Positions 1 to 4,842 of a stretch of DNA of 42,225 bases are shown here, piece after piece. The DNA lies in IMG/VR virus record IMGVR_UViG_3300030107_003598, positions 1 to 42,225 of that record. One strand, 5' to 3'. The notes under the pieces were generated by a model. That model was not told the DNA's origin, did no database searches, and saw only the letters and a list, made by a program, of their open reading frames with translations. Each line of letters opens with the position of its first letter. Position 1 is the stretch's first letter. The translations under genes were made by a program, and so were the position numbers. This DNA is from a virus.

Positions 1-85
1 CAATTTTTTCTTTTTTGGCATAATTTTCTAAGTTTTTTTCTAAATTATTTTTATCTTTTGTAAAAAATTCTATTATTCTTCTCAT
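1..85 (-). CDS. 5' part of an unknown gene, running off the left edge
   Basis: Only the first 28 codons lie in the window. The ATG (85-83) overlaps the TGA of the preceding 190-codon gene in an ATGA junction, the same coupling seen elsewhere in this leftward array, which supports the start. The visible peptide begins MRRIIEFF and then is rich in Lys, Asn and Glu, compatible with a helical segment. No function can be given from this fragment. Confidence 0.6.
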   Translation of the reverse strand, partial: MRRIIEFFTKDKNNLEKNLENYAKKEKI

Positions 86-654
86 ATCTTATATTTAAAT
101 CCGTTAATTATTACTTCTACTTCTGGATTAGAATTCTTATTTTCTAATTCACGAGCATACTTTAACTCATTTTCGTATTTCCATTTAGGTATATACTCAC
201 CATCTACTACTTGATTAGCTCGTTTTATATAATAGTTTTTAAGACAATAGCTTATTAAGTATTCTAATCTATCTATTTCTATTGGTATTAGTTTACAAGT
301 TTTTCTTCTCCATTTCCTATATTGACCTGGTATCTTTACTTGTTTATAATCACCATTATCAAGAGTTTTCCACTCATAAGCTTGAAAATACTCATCTTCA
401 AATTCTCTTTTATTTAGTTGATAATTACTATATCCACTATTCTGATTACGTATATAACCAGTTTTAAAACTAGCTACTTCAATAAAAGTTGCGTTCTTTT
501 GATTTCCTGGCCACTCATTTTTGATTGGTAATTTCCAAACTATTGTACCATTTTTACTTTGTCTAGTTGTACTAATATCCATTATTCCTAGTAAATCCAT
601 TTGCTCTAGTACTTTAGCATATCTTGGATCACTATTATATTCTTTTCTATTCAT
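82..654 (-). CDS. unknown 190-residue protein of the leftward (early-type) array
   Basis: I do not recognise the family. The protein is basic and aromatic-rich (WKLPIKNEWPG near residue 41, YRKWRRKTCK near 112), without a signal peptide or membrane segment. It is the longest gene of the leftward array. It starts at an ATG two bases after the TAA of the 31-codon gene upstream, and its TGA overlaps the next start, so it sits in a tightly packed operon. A DNA- or RNA-binding role is possible from the basic cluster but is only a guess. The leftward position away from the structural genes suggests a host-takeover or replication-period gene. Confidence 0.8.
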   Translation of the reverse strand: MNRKEYNSDPRYAKVLEQMDLLGIMDISTTRQSKNGTIVWKLPIKNEWPGNQKNATFIEVASFKTGYIRNQNSGYSNYQLNKREFEDEYFQAYEWKTLDNGDYKQVKIPGQYRKWRRKTCKLIPIEIDRLEYLISYCLKNYYIKRANQVVDGEYIPKWKYENELKYARELENKNSNPEVEVIINGFKYKI

Positions 655-655
655 A

Positions 656-751
656 TTACCATTTTCTTTTGTTATTATTGTGGATATACATTAACATGCA
701 GTAAATTGCATAACCATATCCTACTGTTATTATTATCGCTAACCATTCCAT
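656..751 (-). CDS. 31-residue single-pass membrane microprotein
   Basis: A short reading frame filling the gap between two genes. It begins MEWLAIIITVGYGYAIYC and ends in a basic, Asn-rich tail (HNNNKRKW). Residues 4-22 form one hydrophobic stretch long enough to cross a membrane, and the C-terminal positive charges suggest that end stays in the cytoplasm. The stop lies one base before the next ATG. Function unknown. Similar microproteins occur at 1113-1193, 1942-2025 and 3442-3516. In phages such proteins often target the host envelope (superinfection exclusion, lysis control), but nothing here proves that. Confidence 0.6.
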   Translation of the reverse strand: MEWLAIIITVGYGYAIYCMLMYIHNNNKRKW

Positions 752-752
752 A

Positions 753-968
753 TTATATATTTTTTAACATTGTTCCGTAACCTCTACGTTGAGTTAACTT
801 GGCTATTCTTGCAGCGTCACTGCTTGACATAATCTGTATGGAATTACCGGTTTTATGGTTGATTAATGGTGCGCAACCATATGCTTCGGTTGTGGAGCAG
901 TCTACGCACACTTTATAACCAAGATTAACTCGTTGTAGTGGTATTATATTTTTACATTTACAATTCAT
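753..968 (-). CDS. 71-residue Cys-rich protein, putative zinc knuckle
   Basis: The N-terminus has CKCK (residues 3-6) and CVDC follows near residue 21, giving two closely spaced Cys pairs of the kind that bind zinc. The rest includes SSSDAARIAKLTQRRGYG, a basic helical segment. I chose the ATG at 968, because the upstream alternative is a TTG two codons earlier. This start lies just 17 bases after the GG of the promoter-like motif at 979-1002, so the leader would be very short. Function unknown; small zinc-ribbon proteins in phages often bind nucleic acid or host transcription proteins. Confidence 0.75.
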   Translation of the reverse strand: MNCKCKNIIPLQRVNLGYKVCVDCSTTEAYGCAPLINHKTGNSIQIMSSSDAARIAKLTQRRGYGTMLKNI

Positions 969-978
969 ATTCAATTAT

Positions 979-1002
979 ATTATCCATCTTTATTCGTATT
1001 TA
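979..1002 (-). promoter_or_regulatory. T7-like promoter motif, leftward copy 1
   Basis: On the minus strand this reads TAAATACGAA, seven variable bases, then GGATAAT. The same layout occurs at 1921-1944, 2760-2783 and 3081-3104 (minus) and at 3168-3191 (plus, one end divergent). It lies immediately before the Cys-rich gene ending at 753 and overlaps the last codons of the gene at 980-1135. If GG is the transcription start the leader is 17 nt. Confidence 0.7.
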
Positions 1003-1135
1003 GTTTGTGTTTTTTCTTTCTATTATATTTCTTTTTATTAACAAACACAGCGGATTTAGGTGGATTTACACCCATTTCTAGATCTACTTCACGTCTTATT
1101 TTACTTTTCCGTTTATTTGTAAGTCTCGTCTTCAT
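980..1135 (-). CDS. 51-residue strongly basic protein, unknown
   Basis: A short frame beginning MKTRLTNKRKSKIRREVD and ending KKKHKLNTNKDG, with about a third of residues Lys or Arg and no hydrophobic segment. The charge pattern suggests binding to nucleic acid or to another acidic partner, but no family is recognised. Its start lies inside the end of the 26-codon membrane microprotein gene (1113-1193), in another frame. Its stop falls within promoter-like copy 1, so the promoter and the coding end share bases. Good codon content and the tight packing support it as real. Confidence 0.6.
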   Translation of the reverse strand: MKTRLTNKRKSKIRREVDLEMGVNPPKSAVFVNKKKYNRKKKHKLNTNKDG

Positions 1136-1193
1136 CTCTAATCCATTTAATCATAGTTAAAACTATCGCTATTAATATCACCCAGCCTAACAT
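1113..1193 (-). CDS. 26-residue single-pass membrane microprotein
   Basis: The peptide begins MLGWVILIAIVLTMIKW, one membrane-spanning stretch, and ends in a charged tail (RDEDETYK). It starts in a TAATG overlap with the stop of the 59-residue gene upstream, and its 3' end overlaps the next gene start by 23 bases, which argues for translational coupling. Function unknown. It is one of four such microproteins near the left end. Confidence 0.55.
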   Translation of the reverse strand: MLGWVILIAIVLTMIKWIRDEDETYK

Positions 1194-1372
1194 TAATAAA
1201 GAGTTTTTCCGTTTTTCTCAATTAATTTAGCAATAAACTTATCCATTTGCTCGAAATACCATTTTTTAGTTTTCTCACTATATGGTTTATTATCATAAGC
1301 GTGATTAGTAATTAGTATATCTAATCCATATTCTTTTGCTATTTTTTCTTGTAATTTATCTTCGTATTTCAT
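1193..1372 (-). CDS. 59-residue unknown protein
   Basis: Starts at an ATG 1372-1370 and shares one base of its stop with the next start (TAATG). The sequence begins MKYEDKLQEKIAKEYG, is rich in Lys, Glu and Tyr, and looks helical, with a central NHAYDNKPYSEKTKKWYFEQ segment. No metal site or membrane segment is evident. Function unknown; it belongs to the same leftward operon as its neighbours. Confidence 0.65.
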   Translation of the reverse strand: MKYEDKLQEKIAKEYGLDILITNHAYDNKPYSEKTKKWYFEQMDKFIAKLIEKNGKTLY

Positions 1373-1385
1373 AATTTTATATTTT

Positions 1386-1664
1386 TTAATCTAATCCATC
1401 TCTATTTCCACTAGTTATTCCAGCTTGTTTATCTATTTCTATGCACTCTGCAATAGCGTTTCCAAGTAAATTTTCTTCAGGTTTTACTTCATCTGACCAT
1501 ATTTGGTGAGCGTGAGAAGCAATACTTCTATCGTGAATTTTTAGTGTTGTTATAACATCTGCATCAATATAACCTAAGTGATGCTCAGTTCCATAACTAT
1601 CGAATACACTTACACTATAAACAGTATTATTCTCGTATGTTGTTATTTTTATTTCTCTACTCAT
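1386..1664 (-). CDS. 92-residue unknown protein
   Basis: An intact frame with a predicted mixed strand-helix pattern: the N-terminal half (REIKITTYENNTVYSVSV) looks like a beta hairpin and the middle has a His-rich patch (IHDRSIASHAHQIW, about residues 43-56). The C-terminus is acidic (IDKQAGITSGNRDGLD). No family recognised. It follows the 76-residue gene by one base, so the two are cotranscribed, probably from promoter copy 2 at 1921-1944. Confidence 0.75.
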   Translation of the reverse strand: MSREIKITTYENNTVYSVSVFDSYGTEHHLGYIDADVITTLKIHDRSIASHAHQIWSDEVKPEENLLGNAIAECIEIDKQAGITSGNRDGLD

Positions 1665-1665
1665 A

Positions 1666-1896
1666 TTATCTTTTTTCTTTATAGTTTAAATCTCTGTTGT
1701 GAGTTAAACAATCTATTATATTTTTACTATTTTTAAATTCATTACTATTAATAAATACATAACCTTTCATTTTTATCACACTAGATAATGGTATTTCTTC
1801 GTATTTATGAGGTAATTGGTGTAACTGAAATGGTATATATTTCTCATTATCTATAGTTAATACACCTGTTGTTTTACTTATATTAAATTTATACAT
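1666..1896 (-). CDS. 76-residue unknown protein, first gene after promoter copy 2
   Basis: Begins MYKFNISKTTGVLTIDNEKY and has alternating hydrophobic residues suggesting a small beta structure, then a KGYVFINSNEFKNSKN segment and a basic end. No family recognised. It starts 31 bases downstream of the GG of promoter copy 2. Its A-rich leader shares the string AACAAATAAATA with the leader of the 52-residue gene behind promoter copy 4, so both starts seem to use the same A-rich initiation signal instead of a Shine-Dalgarno sequence. Confidence 0.75.
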   Translation of the reverse strand: MYKFNISKTTGVLTIDNEKYIPFQLHQLPHKYEEIPLSSVIKMKGYVFINSNEFKNSKNIIDCLTHNRDLNYKEKR

Positions 1897-1920
1897 ATTT
1901 TATTTATTTGTTACATTTAT

Positions 1921-1944
1921 ATTATCCGTAGTGATTCGTATTTA
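1921..1944 (-). promoter_or_regulatory. T7-like promoter motif, leftward copy 2
   Basis: The minus strand has TAAATACGAA then TCACTAC then GGATAAT. This copy is the closest to the classical T7 promoter: AATACGAATCACTACGG here against AATACGACTCACTATAGG in T7. It lies between the 27-codon membrane gene, whose stop codon is inside the motif, and the 76-residue gene that it probably drives. Confidence 0.75.
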
Positions 1945-2025
1945 GATTGTAATTATCGCAAGTAATCCTATAATAAAACAAGCTATGAATGCACTAATTG
2001 TTACTCTTATTATTATTTTTATCAT
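1942..2025 (-). CDS. 27-residue single-pass membrane microprotein
   Basis: The peptide begins MIKIIIRVTISAFIACF and stays hydrophobic to the end (IIGLLAIITI), so almost all of it would lie in a membrane. The ATG overlaps the TGA of the 60-residue zinc-knuckle gene (ATGA), and the TAA is the first three bases of promoter copy 2. Function unknown. The coupling and the repeated occurrence of such tiny hydrophobic frames in this array support it as a real gene. Confidence 0.55.
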   Translation of the reverse strand: MIKIIIRVTISAFIACFIIGLLAIITI

Positions 2026-2204
2026 AATTCTAATTCTCCATCATGAAACATAGTAAATAATTGAAATTCTTCAGCGATTTTTCTTCTTAATCTTCTCGCT
2101 TCTGATTCAGAACAAGTACATTTTACTTCTTTAATTTTACCTTCTAACAATAGAATTGCTTGACTAGTTAAATTCTTCTTACATATTTTACACTGTAATC
2201 TCAT
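2022..2204 (-). CDS. 60-residue putative zinc-ribbon protein
   Basis: CKIC at residues 5-8 and CTC near 29-31 provide at least four Cys in a zinc-ribbon-like spacing, followed by a basic helix (SEARRLRRKIAEEFQ). Length and layout fit small phage zinc-finger proteins that bind nucleic acid or host regulators, but no named family is recognised. It is coupled by ATGA to the 27-codon membrane gene. The 150 bases upstream contain a tRNA-like hairpin instead of a promoter copy. Confidence 0.75.
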   Translation of the reverse strand: MRLQCKICKKNLTSQAILLLEGKIKEVKCTCSESEARRLRRKIAEEFQLFTMFHDGELEL

Positions 2205-2244
2205 AATTTCTAAGTTTTAATAGTTATACATTTATTTTAATTGT

Positions 2245-2283
2245 AGTAGTGTGAGAATCGAACTCACATTAACCATTACTACT
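2245..2283 (-). ncRNA. tRNA-like acceptor/T-arm hairpin without an anticodon arm
   Basis: On the minus strand: AGTAGT, a 10-nt AATGGTTAAT, GTGAG, a 7-nt loop TTCGATT, CTCAC, then ACTACT. The 5-bp stem with TTCGATT has the features of a tRNA T-arm (T54, T55, C56, A58). The outer 6-bp stem stacks directly on it as an acceptor stem would. There is no room for D and anticodon arms, so this is not a canonical tRNA. A second 6-bp hairpin (2305-2310 with 2326-2331) lies just upstream. It could be a tRNA mimic, a tRNA remnant or an attachment-site core. Confidence 0.35.
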
Positions 2284-2358
2284 GTACTCATTCACCTTAT
2301 TTATAGTCGTTAAACAAGTGGAACTACGACTCTCATATTTATACTGGTTCATCAGTTT

Positions 2359-2484
2359 TTATTTATACTCGACACACACTATATACCATTTTGGTCTCAC
2401 TACAGTGTACTCACGGTTGTCGTCGCCATCTACCTCGGCGAAGGTGAATCTTATAATATCGAGGCGGAAATTGTGATTACTCAC
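2359..2484 (-). CDS. 41-residue unknown protein with GTG start
   Basis: A frame starting at GTG 2484-2482, inside the stop region of the 78-residue gene (GTGAGTAA). It reads SNHNFRLDIIRFTFAEVDGD and continues to IVCVEYK. Alternating strands and an acidic turn (EVDGDD) suggest a small beta fold. The segment 2405-2470 is clearly richer in G and C than its surroundings, which fits coding or recent acquisition. Only a GTG start is available, and no homologue is recognised, so the call is tentative. Bases 2205-2358 downstream contain only the tRNA-like hairpins. Confidence 0.4.
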   Translation of the reverse strand: MSNHNFRLDIIRFTFAEVDGDDNREYTVVRPKWYIVCVEYK

Positions 2485-2713
2485 ATATTTCTCTCACTAA
2501 CATTGGAACATTATTGCTCGCAGTGTAACTTTTATACTTTTCCCAACATGGTAAAGTTTCAAGTTTTGATTTCATTGCTTCATATGCACTATCATGATTA
2601 TATTTAGCAATTTTACCATTTTTAAATTCTACTGTAATTATTACATTTTTTCCGATTAGTGATTTTCTTACTACAAATCTTTTTGATTTAATTTCATTTA
2701 CTTTTACTGACAT
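2477..2713 (-). CDS. 78-residue unknown protein, first gene after promoter copy 3
   Basis: Begins MSVKVNEIKSKRFVVRKSLI and shows a beta-rich N-terminal half (VIITVEFKNGKIAKY) then a helical region (SAYEAMKSKLETLPCWEKY). No family recognised. It is preceded by a 50-base A/T-only leader and promoter copy 3 at 2760-2783, so it is probably the first cistron of its own transcript. Confidence 0.75.
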   Translation of the reverse strand: MSVKVNEIKSKRFVVRKSLIGKNVIITVEFKNGKIAKYNHDSAYEAMKSKLETLPCWEKYKSYTASNNVPMLVREICE

Positions 2714-2759
2714 AGTTTTGTTATTTAATTATTAATTATTTATTTATTTATCTATATTT

Positions 2760-2783
2760 ATTATCCATTTCTGTTCGTATTTA
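2760..2783 (-). promoter_or_regulatory. T7-like promoter motif, leftward copy 3
   Basis: TAAATACGAA, seven bases (CAGAAAT), GGATAAT on the minus strand, matching copies 1 and 2 at all 17 fixed positions. It is wholly intergenic here, which shows the motif is not a by-product of coding sequence. The 78-residue gene starts 53 bases from the GG. Confidence 0.75.
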
Positions 2784-2849
2784 CATTCTAAAAGTATATA
2801 TTTTGTTTATTATATATTTTTATATTGTATGTACTGCGCTGTGACTCTT

Positions 2850-2896
2850 TGTCATTGACATTTTGTCATTGTCATATTGTCATGACATTTTGACAT
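2850..2896. repeat. cluster of seven TGTCAT / TGACAT hexamers
   Basis: Within 47 bp there are four TGTCAT (2850, 2864, 2870, 2878) and three TGACAT (2856, 2883, 2891), including the palindrome TGTCATGACA at 2878-2887. It lies between the stop of the 52-residue gene and promoter copy 3. The density of a short dyad-related word fits an operator or binding array for a regulator. The array also ends exactly at the stop codon of the upstream gene. Confidence 0.55.
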
Positions 2897-3054
2897 TAAT
2901 CATTAAATATGTTTTCTATTTGCTGATTTCTTTTGTATAAATTCTTTGTTGGTAATATCATTGATAGTTCAAAGAATTCGTCGATTGTTATTATTCCAGC
3001 TACTGCTGCATCGTAGTAATGCTGAATATATCTTTTTGTTAGTTTATTTCTCAT
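2896..3054 (-). CDS. 52-residue unknown protein, first leftward gene
   Basis: Begins MRNKLTKRYIQHYYDAAVAG and continues ITIDEFFELSMILPTKNLYK. It looks like two or three helices with a basic start, of the size of small phage regulators, but no helix-turn-helix can be assigned with confidence. It is the first gene leftward from the divergent control region, 33 bases after the GG of promoter copy 4, and so is likely among the earliest genes expressed. Confidence 0.65.
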   Translation of the reverse strand: MRNKLTKRYIQHYYDAAVAGIITIDEFFELSMILPTKNLYKRNQQIENIFND

Positions 3055-3080
3055 ATTATATTTATTTGTTATTCATATCT

Positions 3081-3104
3081 ATTATCCATATGAGTTCGTA
3101 TTGA
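3081..3104 (-). promoter_or_regulatory. T7-like promoter motif, leftward copy 4
   Basis: Minus strand: TCAATACGAA, seven bases (CTCATAT), GGATAAT. The core AATACGAACTCATATGG is again close to the T7 promoter core. It drives the whole leftward array from the divergent region and faces away from the rightward copy at 3168-3191, 63 bp distant. Confidence 0.75.
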
Positions 3105-3167
3105 CATTGGAAAAACGTGAATAATACTACTAGAAAAATGTCAAAATATAATTATGGATTTCGAGTG

Positions 3168-3191
3168 TAAATACGATTTAAACGTGATAAT
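3168..3191 (+). promoter_or_regulatory. T7-like promoter motif, rightward copy 5
   Basis: Plus strand: TAAATACGAT, seven bases (TTAAACG), TGATAAT. It matches the leftward copies at 15 of 17 fixed positions with identical spacing, but lacks the first G of GGATAAT. It points at the structural half of the genome. The first plausible gene downstream is the 24-codon microprotein at 3442, so the leader would be about 250 nt and would include the G-rich tract. Confidence 0.6.
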
Positions 3192-3226
3192 AATAATGTA
3201 AATCGCAAAAAATTAATACAAAAACG

Positions 3227-3262
3227 TAAAAAATTGGTTGCGGTGGCGTTAAAAAATTGGTT
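3227..3262 (+). repeat. 13-bp direct repeat TAAAAAATTGGTT
   Basis: Two exact copies, 3227-3239 and 3250-3262, start 23 bp apart, about two helical turns. They lie in the gene-free stretch 3055-3441, between the rightward promoter and the G-rich tract. A protein-binding site, origin iteron or packaging element would fit; the sequence alone does not decide. Confidence 0.5.
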
Positions 3263-3271
3263 TTAAACCTA

Positions 3272-3298
3272 GGGGGCCCTGGGGGAGGAGAGGGGGGT
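3272..3298 (+). other. G-rich tract in the divergent control region, possible G-quadruplex
   Basis: Runs of five, five and six G occur within 27 bases (GGGGG CCCT GGGGG AGGAGA GGGGGG), in a genome that is otherwise strongly AT-rich. It is non-coding and followed by a small dyad (CTGTA ... TACAG). Together with the repeats around it, the tract may mark an origin, a packaging or terminus site, or a transcription pause. The gene-free bases 3055-3441 hold only this, the two promoters and the 13-bp repeat. Confidence 0.5.
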
Positions 3299-3441
3299 GA
3301 CGCTGTACCCCAATATTTACAGTACTTTTTTATATGACATTAGGCTATTAATAAGGGTATAGTAACAGGCTTATGTCACATTTAACAATTTCTTAATATT
3401 ACACTAATTAAATATAAGGCGTGTTTTGCAATTATACATAC

Positions 3442-3516
3442 ATGAAACAAAAATTCGACATATCACCAATCATATACATCGTTATAATGTTAACCGTGTT
3501 TTTTCTCTCTACCTAA
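3442..3516 (+). CDS. 24-residue single-pass membrane microprotein
   Basis: The frame reads MKQKFDISPIIYIVIMLTVF and ends FLST. Residues 8-23 are uniformly hydrophobic. It is the only plausible rightward gene between promoter copy 5 and the leader-tagged genes. It ends two bases before the inverted repeat at 3518. It mirrors the leftward membrane microproteins at 656, 1113 and 1942. Short length keeps the confidence moderate. Confidence 0.45.
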   Translation: MKQKFDISPIIYIVIMLTVFFLST

Positions 3517-3517
3517 G

Positions 3518-3564
3518 GATATTAGTTCCTAATATCTATACTAGGATATAGGTTATAGGATATA
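3518..3564. repeat. inverted and direct repeats before the rightward gene cluster
   Basis: A perfect 8-bp inverted repeat (GATATTAG ttc CTAATATC, 3518-3536) is followed by two direct copies of TAGGATATA (3542-3550 and 3556-3564) 14 bp apart. They lie 80-130 bases before the first leader-tagged gene. An operator or promoter region for the rightward genes is the likely role. The remaining bases to 3644 are AT-rich, with a TGATAAT at 3611-3617 that might be a -10 element. Confidence 0.45.
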
Positions 3565-3644
3565 AGAGTAACTAGCTATTGTCATACTTGTAAAAATAAT
3601 TTAAAGTGTGTGATAATAGAGATTAGTAACAAATCAATAAAAAC

Positions 3645-3890
3645 ATGCCTTTCAAACTTAAATACAAAAACACTGCTTTTCCGTTTAAAACATCTGCTCT
3701 TAAGCAAGCAGAGGATATGGAAGATGCTAGTGAAGGACGTACTTTTGAAGATTTTATGGAGTTTACTGAAAAAAATAAACAAGAGACAAAGGAGATGTTC
3801 GATTCAATGTCTAAACAAGAAAGAGGGAAAGCGTTAGCTAAAGGTTTGTTTAGAAGAGGTGGTGGGCAAGGCGCTGCTTCGATGATATAA
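3645..3890 (+). CDS. leader-tagged small protein (MPFKLKYKN...SALKQ)
   Basis: 81 residues. The N-terminus MPFKLKYKNTAFPFKTSALK is a variant of the leader shared by many genes in this region and is most like the start of the HExxH protein at 11084 (MPFKMKYKNEAFPFK). After the SALKQ at 17-21 comes an acidic helical region (EDMEDASEGRTFEDF) and a Gly/Arg-rich end. No enzyme motif. I chose this ATG, not the other frame that overlaps it, because the leader is conserved. Role unknown; see the leader-family finding. Confidence 0.85.
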   Translation: MPFKLKYKNTAFPFKTSALKQAEDMEDASEGRTFEDFMEFTEKNKQETKEMFDSMSKQERGKALAKGLFRRGGGQGAASMI

Positions 3891-3907
3891 ATGTAAACAA
3901 TATCACT

Positions 3908-4105
3908 ATGGCATTCAAGATGAAAGGTTGGTCACCATTTAACCAAAATAAAGAAAATTTAATTGAAAAATTAAAAAGAAGAATGAAAAAGACTCAGATA
4001 TTTTCTGATGAACAAGAAGAAGAGAGAGAAAGAGCATCATTTAGTAAAAAATTACACCAAGATGTATTGGATGCTATAAAAGAATTTAAACAACGTAATA
4101 ACTAG
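3908..4105 (+). CDS. leader-tagged small protein (MAFKMKGWSPFNQ)
   Basis: 65 residues: the leader MAFKMKGWSPFNQ, then a highly charged, probably fully helical body (ENLIEKLKRRMKKTQ; EQEEERERASF). The SPFNQ stands where relatives have SPxKQ. Body unlike any other gene here. It follows its neighbour by 17 bases and is followed after 5 bases by another tagged gene; its leader codons are nearly identical in DNA to those at 4111. Function unknown. Confidence 0.85.
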   Translation: MAFKMKGWSPFNQNKENLIEKLKRRMKKTQIFSDEQEEERERASFSKKLHQDVLDAIKEFKQRNN

Positions 4106-4110
4106 ATAAT

Positions 4111-4452
4111 ATGGCATTCAAGATGAAGGGTGTTCCATACCCAGTAAATAGAAAAGGAAAAATTAATCCAAATTCAGAAGGAAATACGGATTTAAAAGAT
4201 GGTAGATCAGCTTCTGCAGCTTTTCAATATAGCTCACCTGCTAAACAATCTAATAAAGATTTAAAAGACTACCTAATTGATGAAAAGGGATTTAATCAGT
4301 CAGATGCTGATAAAATGATAGAAGATGGTGCTTATACTGTTTCAGATAAAGGATTTTTATCGTGGTATAAAACTAAAGATGAACCAGCTCCAGATGTTGA
4401 TACTCCCGCTAAGATATATAAAAAGAAAAAAGGTTCTCACTCAAAATATTAA
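4111..4452 (+). CDS. leader-tagged protein, 113 residues
   Basis: Starts MAFKMKGVPYPVNRKGKINP. A second motif, SSPAKQ, lies near residue 41 after a polar linker, showing that the leader and the KQ motif are separable. The rest is charged with a DKGFLSWYK segment and a Lys-rich C-terminus (IYKKKKGSHSKY). No known domain. It lies in the run of tagged genes from 3645 to 7198 with gaps of only a few bases. Confidence 0.85.
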   Translation: MAFKMKGVPYPVNRKGKINPNSEGNTDLKDGRSASAAFQYSSPAKQSNKDLKDYLIDEKGFNQSDADKMIEDGAYTVSDKGFLSWYKTKDEPAPDVDTPAKIYKKKKGSHSKY

Positions 4453-4455
4453 AAT

Positions 4456-4836
4456 ATGAAAAAATCAGGATTTAAAATGAAAGGATTTTCAGGATTTGGA
4501 AATTCACCCGTTAAACAAGATTCAAACGCTCCAGAAATGCCTAAAAATCCTTCTGATAGAAAAATAATGCAACAGGAGTGGGATAGTCTTTCTACAGAGG
4601 AAAAAGAATATGTTATAAAACAACAATCAAAAGTAAAACCTGTAATAAAGAAGGAAACTGTAGTTGTAGAAGGTGAAGCACCTGCAAAACAAGTAGATTG
4701 GGGTAAGCAGCAAAATATTCAAAAAGCGTTACAAGCCGGTATACAAACACGGCATGATGTAATGGATATAGATGCGCGTGGAAGGGAAAATCTTAAAAAA
4801 TCAGCTTGGAGTGCTGGTGGAATACAGGATATATAA
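4456..4836 (+). CDS. leader-tagged protein, 126 residues
   Basis: The leader has an N-terminal extension: MKKSGFKMKGFSGFGNSPVK, with SPVKQ at 17-21. A second KQ motif, APAKQVDWGKQ, occurs near residue 75. Between them is a charged segment (EWDSLSTEEKEYVIKQQ), similar in pattern to EWDKMTSKEKDDYIY in the next gene, so the two may be related beyond the leader. No enzyme motif is seen. Confidence 0.85.
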   Translation: MKKSGFKMKGFSGFGNSPVKQDSNAPEMPKNPSDRKIMQQEWDSLSTEEKEYVIKQQSKVKPVIKKETVVVEGEAPAKQVDWGKQQNIQKALQAGIQTRHDVMDIDARGRENLKKSAWSAGGIQDI

Positions 4837-4842
4837 AAAAAT

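Noticed and set aside
282-467. Rightward frame inside the leftward 190-codon gene
   Set aside because: Antisense shadow of an intact gene. Its composition (Tyr, Phe, Leu, His runs) reflects the AT-rich complement.
1798-1807. Extra TTCGTATTTA, the first half of the promoter motif, on the minus strand
   Set aside because: It is inside the 76-residue coding frame and lacks the GGATAAT part at the right distance.
2236-2332. Canonical tRNA gene on the minus strand
   Set aside because: The T-arm is excellent, but no 7-bp acceptor with D and anticodon arms of normal size can be drawn. Using the GTAGT near 2322 gives a mismatched acceptor and no anticodon loop with T33.
2852-2896. Tiny coupled frames (14 and 11 codons) running through the TGTCAT array
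   Set aside because: They begin with plausible ATGA/TAATG overlaps, but their sequence is dictated by the hexamer repeats and they are too short to support.
3304-3369. GTG-started 21-codon frame just after the G-rich tract
   Set aside because: No ATG, no conserved feature and no spacing with neighbours; not distinguishable from chance.
3610-3837. Alternative rightward frame overlapping the first leader-tagged gene
   Set aside because: It lies in another frame over a gene with a clearly conserved leader, and its product has no sensible composition.
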